From Thamnocephalis sphaerospora (Eukaryota; Zoopagomycota; Zoopagomycetes; Zoopagales; Sigmoideomycetaceae): a DNA stretch of 23,966 bases. The DNA lies in contig KZ992648.1 in assembly GCA_003614735.1 (NCBI GenBank), forward strand, positions 1-23,966, read 5' to 3'. Shown here piece by piece: positions 20,072 through 23,966 of the stretch. The translations under genes and the position numbers were made by a program. The notes beneath the pieces were generated by a model. The model did no database searches and was not told the DNA's origin. It saw only the letters and a list, made by a program, of their open reading frames with translations. Numbering within the stretch: position 1 is the first letter of the stretch; each line of letters begins with the position of its first letter.

Positions 20072-22440
20072 ATGACTGTCTACGACGGCGAAAATACCGG
20101 CTGTGTACAAATCATTGATGATGAGCACGACCCCATGTAAGATACAGTGCCTCGCACAGCCTCGCGTGCATGACTTCCACTGTGTTGACGACCGCACACA
20201 CAGCGAGGACATACAAGAATGCATTGACCAGGCCTGGGACCTACATGACTGGGGAACCGACTACAATATTGTCACCATAGGAGGCCCGCAGGGTTCGGGA
20301 CAAAGTAGGTAGAATGCTGTGGCCTAACTCGAGCCATTGTAACTGACTGTAATGCGGCTCGTGCGTTAGGTACGCTGCTCAATGCGTTGTTTGGAACCAA
20401 GTTTTTTATTCCAGACGACAACGACGACGAATCTACCACTGAAGGTATGCGGCGTGTATCCGTCAATTGAGATGTAGCATGCACTCATTTGCTCAGGCGT
20501 GTGGATGAGCGTGGCTCCCGGTATGAATGTGCTAGCCATGGACGCAGAAATGGTGGGCTCGTCCGACGGTGTTGGATGGGTGAGTGATGCAACGCGCGGC
20601 GATCGTGTGGCGTGCGCTGACAGGCGCACTGCAGAAATGCTGGCTTTTCACCACAACGTTTGTGGTTGCTACGACCAGTGTTCTTATTGTGAATCTCCAT
20701 GAAAACATGGTCAGCAAGGACCACGCCAATGTTGTCATTTTGCTCGAAAAGATGCTTAAAGCGCATTTGGAGGTGCTTGGAAAAAAGGCATGCTGCACGG
20801 AAAGCGAACAGCCCGCCGACATGCCATGTTAACGCAGTGTGCACGCACGCCATAGCCACAAAACACTGCTTCTGTTTGCTATTCGTGATCACACCGGAGA
20901 ACTTTCTCAAGAGCATCTGTTCAGTGAGCTGATGTCAAGCATAAGCGAGGCCTGGAGCAACTTGGAAAAGGTGCGCTGGGATGTGCAGAGGCAGCATTGA
21001 GTGGTGCTAATCCTAGCCGCCAGCCAAGTGGTTTGGATATGCATGCTGCCTGCGACTTTTTCGACTGCGAGGTTGTGACGCTACCAAGCAAACTGAATGC
21101 GCCAGACGAATTCGACGCTGCTGTCTCCAAGCTTCGCACACGGTAAAGATCTCGACTAGGCAGCATTGAATGTTTCAAACGCTAATGGTAGCCACTGCCT
21201 ACGCAGGTTTGTCGACAAACACAGCCAGGACTATGTGTTCAAGCCGCACTATTGGAAACTGGTTAATGCGGACAAGATAGCGGTCCACTTTGCTGCCATA
21301 CTGGTAGGATCAAGTATACGCCGCCAAAGCACACTGCACTTTGCTAAATACCATTTCCTTTCCGCCATACTTTAACCGATGCATAGGACACCATATCTGA
21401 TCATTGGACCATGCTAAACCACAAGGTACTGTCTCAAGGTCCTACGCCGCAGCCCGCAAAAGCAAAGGTGAGCACTAGGGCAGACATTTGTCAGTGCGTA
21501 CCATGGTGCATTTGTATGCCACCGTGCACTCATAGCGCATCGCACCTGCATCTAGAAATACTCGGACGCGCGACGATCGTGCCTGTTCCAGGGACAATAT
21601 GAAGAGCACATTAGGGGCTTTTATGACATGGCCACACATCACGCTTACAGCGCATTTGTGCAAGCTATTGGATTGCTGCGCCAGTCTACCGGTGCTAGGA
21701 TCATAGATGAGCAGCTTGCTTTGCTGATTAGACGGCATTACCGTGATGCTATGGGTAGGTAGCGGGCTGTTAATGCAGGCGGTCTGCATCCAATGTGCGT
21801 CTGACACTTGCATATCACAGACACCTTCAACGCTATCACCTGTCAGCATCGCCACGCAGATTACGGCACAAACCGAGACGGACTACGCGAAAAGTGCTAT
21901 GCAGCGGTGACGTCGCTGTTCCCCGGTCAGCTACCGTGGGATATGGCAAACGTTGACACGCAGATATGTATTGAGCGAGCGCTTGAGCAGCAAGAAAGTC
22001 TGATCCAAGAGCGTGTTCGACGGGACGTCAAGCACTATCTGACTAAAATGGAGCTCATCATCAGCCAGCAAGCGACTGAGATTAGCACGCAGGCTGCAAA
22101 GATCAGCGAGCAGGCTGCAAAAATCAAAGAGCAAAAGGCAGGTATGGCAGCGCAAAAGAAGACAATTGACAGACAGCATGCAACCATTAGCGCACTAGAC
22201 ACAGAAATAAGCAATCTGGAGAAAGTGATTGACGTACAGGATTCGAATCTTGTTACGCAAAATGAGATGGCAAACGGGCAGAAAGACATCATCAAAAAGC
22301 AAAAGTGCAGGATTAACGCGCTAATGGCACAAATTGCCGAGCGTGAAGCAGAAATAGCCAAGATGGGCAACCAGGTGGCTGAACTCAGCGCTGCCATGGC
22401 ATTCATTATCAAAGCGCAACAGATGGAGCAGAGCGAGTAG
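20072..22440 (+). CDS. Divergent Sey1/RHD3-like GTPase domain fused to a long coiled coil
   Basis: Exons: 20072-20136, 20204-20304, 20370-20444, 20497-20579, 20635-20970, 21024-21142, 21207-21303, 21387-21467, 21592-21754, 21821-22440; at most 579 aa. Blocks matching Sey1/RHD3 in order: VQIIDDEHDP, the P-loop region GGPQGSGQS then TLLNALFGTKF, TTEGVWM, MNVLAMDAE, VLIVNLHEN, LLLFAIRDHTG, DFFDCEVVTLPSK, DYVFKPHYW. Sey1, RHD3 and atlastin fuse ER membranes using GTP and a C-terminal membrane hairpin. Here the P-loop Lys is Gln, the DxxG position reads DAEM, no hydrophobic hairpin is visible, and the protein ends in 17 heptads. The 20635-20970 segment contains an in-frame TAA (20830-20832) that I could not remove with any GT-AG intron. 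It may therefore be a non-canonical intron, a sequence error, or a decaying gene. Membrane fusion activity should not be assumed. Confidence 0.65.
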
Positions 22441-22576
22441 CGCGTCAGGAAAGCTATGCCCTGCTTATCGCCTCTGCATACGTGTGCTCATTTCGGTCAT
22501 ACTATCGGATGATGCTGTGCATAAAACTCATTTGGATTGCTGCACCTGACACTAAGACTGTTAGACTTGTAGAAAA

Positions 22577-22582
22577 TTTATT
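22577..22582 (-). terminator. Polyadenylation signal of the small secreted-protein gene
   Basis: AATAAA on the minus strand about 105 nt beyond the stop codon of the gene at 22687-23274. Confidence 0.65.
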
Positions 22583-22598
22583 GGGTCACATTGGTAGC

Positions 22599-22619
22599 AA
22601 ACTGCCGAGTTGGCAGTTT
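22599..22619. other. Perfect 8-bp inverted repeat in a 3' UTR
   Basis: AAACTGCC, a 5-nt loop, then GGCAGTTT. It lies between the stop codon and the AATAAA of the minus-strand secreted-protein gene, so it could form an RNA hairpin in that 3' UTR. Chance occurrence is possible. Confidence 0.5.
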
Positions 22620-22686
22620 CGTGCACATGCACATTCCTGCTTCTTGGTTATTTGCGGCCGCGCTAGTGTGATCTGAAGCCTATGCA

Positions 22687-23274
22687 CTAGGCCTTGTTGC
22701 TTGGGAAAAGCCGGTCCTTGCCATCCCACAGCGGGACATTCTTGAGCGTAAACTTTTTGCCGGCCGGGTGCAAAGTCACGTTCAAATCGTTGGTGCCGTC
22801 GGCGTTCTTCTGCACCTCGGCTAGCACGATTTTGCCCTGCGTATCCAGCCTGTAAGACACCACATTCTCATTGCGCTCATCGTAGTTTAGGACAAGTATG
22901 TTGTTGGGCTTGTCTACCTGGCTGCCTTCACTATAGTCCACCATGTCAATGCGGTGAGGCTTGCCCAGCTTGTTGGTCATCGTGACCGTCAGTTCGCGCT
23001 GAAGATATCCACCGGGGTTGTAGAGCTCTACGGCAAAATAGTTGCCATTCTTCTCGCGCTGATGGATGGGTGTCGAGTCCTTTGGCGTAATGATTGCGGG
23101 TTTTGGCTGGAACTGAAAGTAGTCGCCCATGTATGTATCCAGCGCTACAAGATCCTCTGTTGTAGCAATACGGTTTGAGGGTGGCACGGAAGCGGCGCTA
23201 GCAAGCGAGCCCACAAGAGCAAGGCCAGCGAGCGCGGCTGCTGCAGTAATACCAGACAGAGAGATGAAGCGCAT
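22687..23274 (-). CDS. Small secreted protein of unknown function
   Basis: Single uninterrupted frame, 195 aa. The ATG at 23274 (context ACAACATGCGC, identical to the cysteine-repeat gene) starts a textbook signal peptide: MR, a long Ala/Leu/Gly hydrophobic core, and a likely cut after LASA near residue 27. The mature part of about 168 residues has no cysteine, one N-glycosylation sequon (NVT), and alternating hydrophobic/polar stretches (YFAVELYNPGG, ELTVTMTNK, NILVLNYDE, GKIVLAEVQK, NDLNVTLHP) suggesting a beta-rich fold. No transmembrane segment or GPI-type tail is visible. I do not recognise the family. A TATA box upstream and an AATAAA downstream support a real, well expressed gene. It is convergent with the Sey1-like gene. 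Confidence 0.85.
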   Translation of the reverse strand: MRFISLSGITAAAALAGLALVGSLASAASVPPSNRIATTEDLVALDTYMGDYFQFQPKPAIITPKDSTPIHQREKNGNYFAVELYNPGGYLQRELTVTMTNKLGKPHRIDMVDYSEGSQVDKPNNILVLNYDERNENVVSYRLDTQGKIVLAEVQKNADGTNDLNVTLHPAGKKFTLKNVPLWDGKDRLFPSNKA

Positions 23275-23412
23275 GTTGTATATCGTTATCGTCGCGAGTT
23301 GTAGTCGTAACAAAATGCTGGCGTGCTGGCCTGAGGTGTAGGCTGTTGAGCTGGTAAGAGCGAGTGTAGAGCGAGGTGCTGAGCAGAGAGTGCTACGGCA
23401 AATGCTACGCGG

Positions 23413-23419
23413 TTTTATA
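23413..23419 (-). promoter_or_regulatory. TATA box of the small secreted-protein gene
   Basis: TATAAAA on the minus strand, 139 bp upstream of the ATG. Initiation about 30 bp downstream would give a leader of roughly 110 nt, CT- and CA-rich with no upstream ATG that I see. Confidence 0.72.
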
Positions 23420-23966
23420 GCATTCGGGCACATACCCATGCGCGTGCATTCTCCGTAATAACCAGGCTAGCTTATTGCCAATGTAACGTGTGGCCTTCAA
23501 CCGCACGTGTTTTCCGCTTTTCCACGCGATTGTTGCCACCGAGACTAGCCTGCTGACCAGATGCCCGCATTAGGACACAGACGACGATCTCATACTAGCA
23601 CGACGCCGCCAGGCTAAGGCGAAGGGCACGGACGCCGATCCTACAGTAACACGAGGTTGCGAGGCTAAGATTAGAACACGAACGTCAGATTTACGATCAA
23701 AGCACGATTTCGATGACAATCGATAAGCCACGACTGCCACATTGCCGACCTGAGTGCTATCGATAGTGCAACGCCATGCGAAGTGCGCCGAGTAGCACGT
23801 AATCCGCCGCATGGCCCAGGCGTTGATAGATGCGTGATGAGACGGCTGCTTTGCTGCTTGAAGGCTGATGCTACGCTCGTGTCGACATCATGTGCAGACA
23901 ACTAAGCGTGCACGTTGAAGTGCGAATAATCCACATGCTACCGCACGTGCTGCTTACGTGCTGGTG
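23420..23966. other. Upstream flank, no gene seen
   Basis: The remaining 547 bp to the window edge hold distal promoter sequence of the secreted-protein gene and a degenerate tandem repeat. Short open frames on the minus strand have no recognisable product. Confidence 0.5.
23572..23727. repeat. Degenerate ~51-bp tandem repeat, about three units
   Basis: Units start near 23572, 23623 and 23673, each beginning AGRRCAC-RACG and containing a CACGA block. Units 1 and 2 match at roughly three quarters of positions and both end in AGGCTAAG. Unit 3 is more diverged and ends in CGATAAG. No open frame is preserved. Confidence 0.5.

Noticed and set aside
20072-20832. Treating the Sey1-like 5' exons as a complete 173-aa gene ending at the TAA
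   Set aside because: Conserved Sey1 blocks continue in the same frame directly after the stop, so the locus is better described as one gene with an unresolved stop.
1-23966. tRNA, rRNA, transposon or CRISPR features
   Set aside because: I found no B-box-like GGTTCGANNCC motif, no transposase or reverse-transcriptase motif, no terminal repeats and no regularly spaced identical repeats.

Overview
The window looks like nuclear DNA from a fungus. It holds a chitin-synthase activator of the Skt5/Chs4 type with a CaaX box, a four-repeat Cch1-type calcium channel, and a GLTSCR1-domain chromatin protein. Genes are split by many short introns (about 52-124 bp) with GT-AG ends and frequent CTAAC/CTRAY branch-like motifs. 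I cannot place the species; an early-diverging fungus is a reasonable guess but not shown. I see no tRNA, rRNA, transposon or CRISPR array.

Layout. 158-2986 (minus): Skt5/Chs4-like protein, five exons. 2987-6098: 3.1 kb divergent intergenic region with no gene I can support. 6099-6707 (plus): secreted protein made of seven cysteine-rich repeats, with a TATA box. 7112-15114 (minus): CCH1, 18 exons, about 2255 aa. 15115-16850: divergent promoter region. 16851-19302 (plus): GLTSCR1-domain protein with an acidic tail. 20072-22440 (plus): a divergent relative of the Sey1/RHD3 dynamin-like GTPases ending in a long heptad coiled coil. 22687-23274 (minus): small secreted protein of unknown function, with a TATA box. 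23275-23966: its promoter plus a degenerate ~51-bp tandem repeat.

Function. The genes do not form a pathway or cluster. Skt5/Chs4 (chitin synthesis), Cch1 (calcium influx) and two secreted proteins suggest cell-wall or surface biology, but neighbouring position is not evidence of shared function in such a genome.

The most unusual item is the Sey1/RHD3-like gene. Its P-loop has Gln for the invariant Lys, its DxxG position reads DAEM, it has no membrane hairpin, its C-terminus is 17 uninterrupted heptads with Gln at most 'd' positions, and one in-frame TAA interrupts the model. Exon models were built by hand from homology, frame and splice consensus; none is supported by transcript data.
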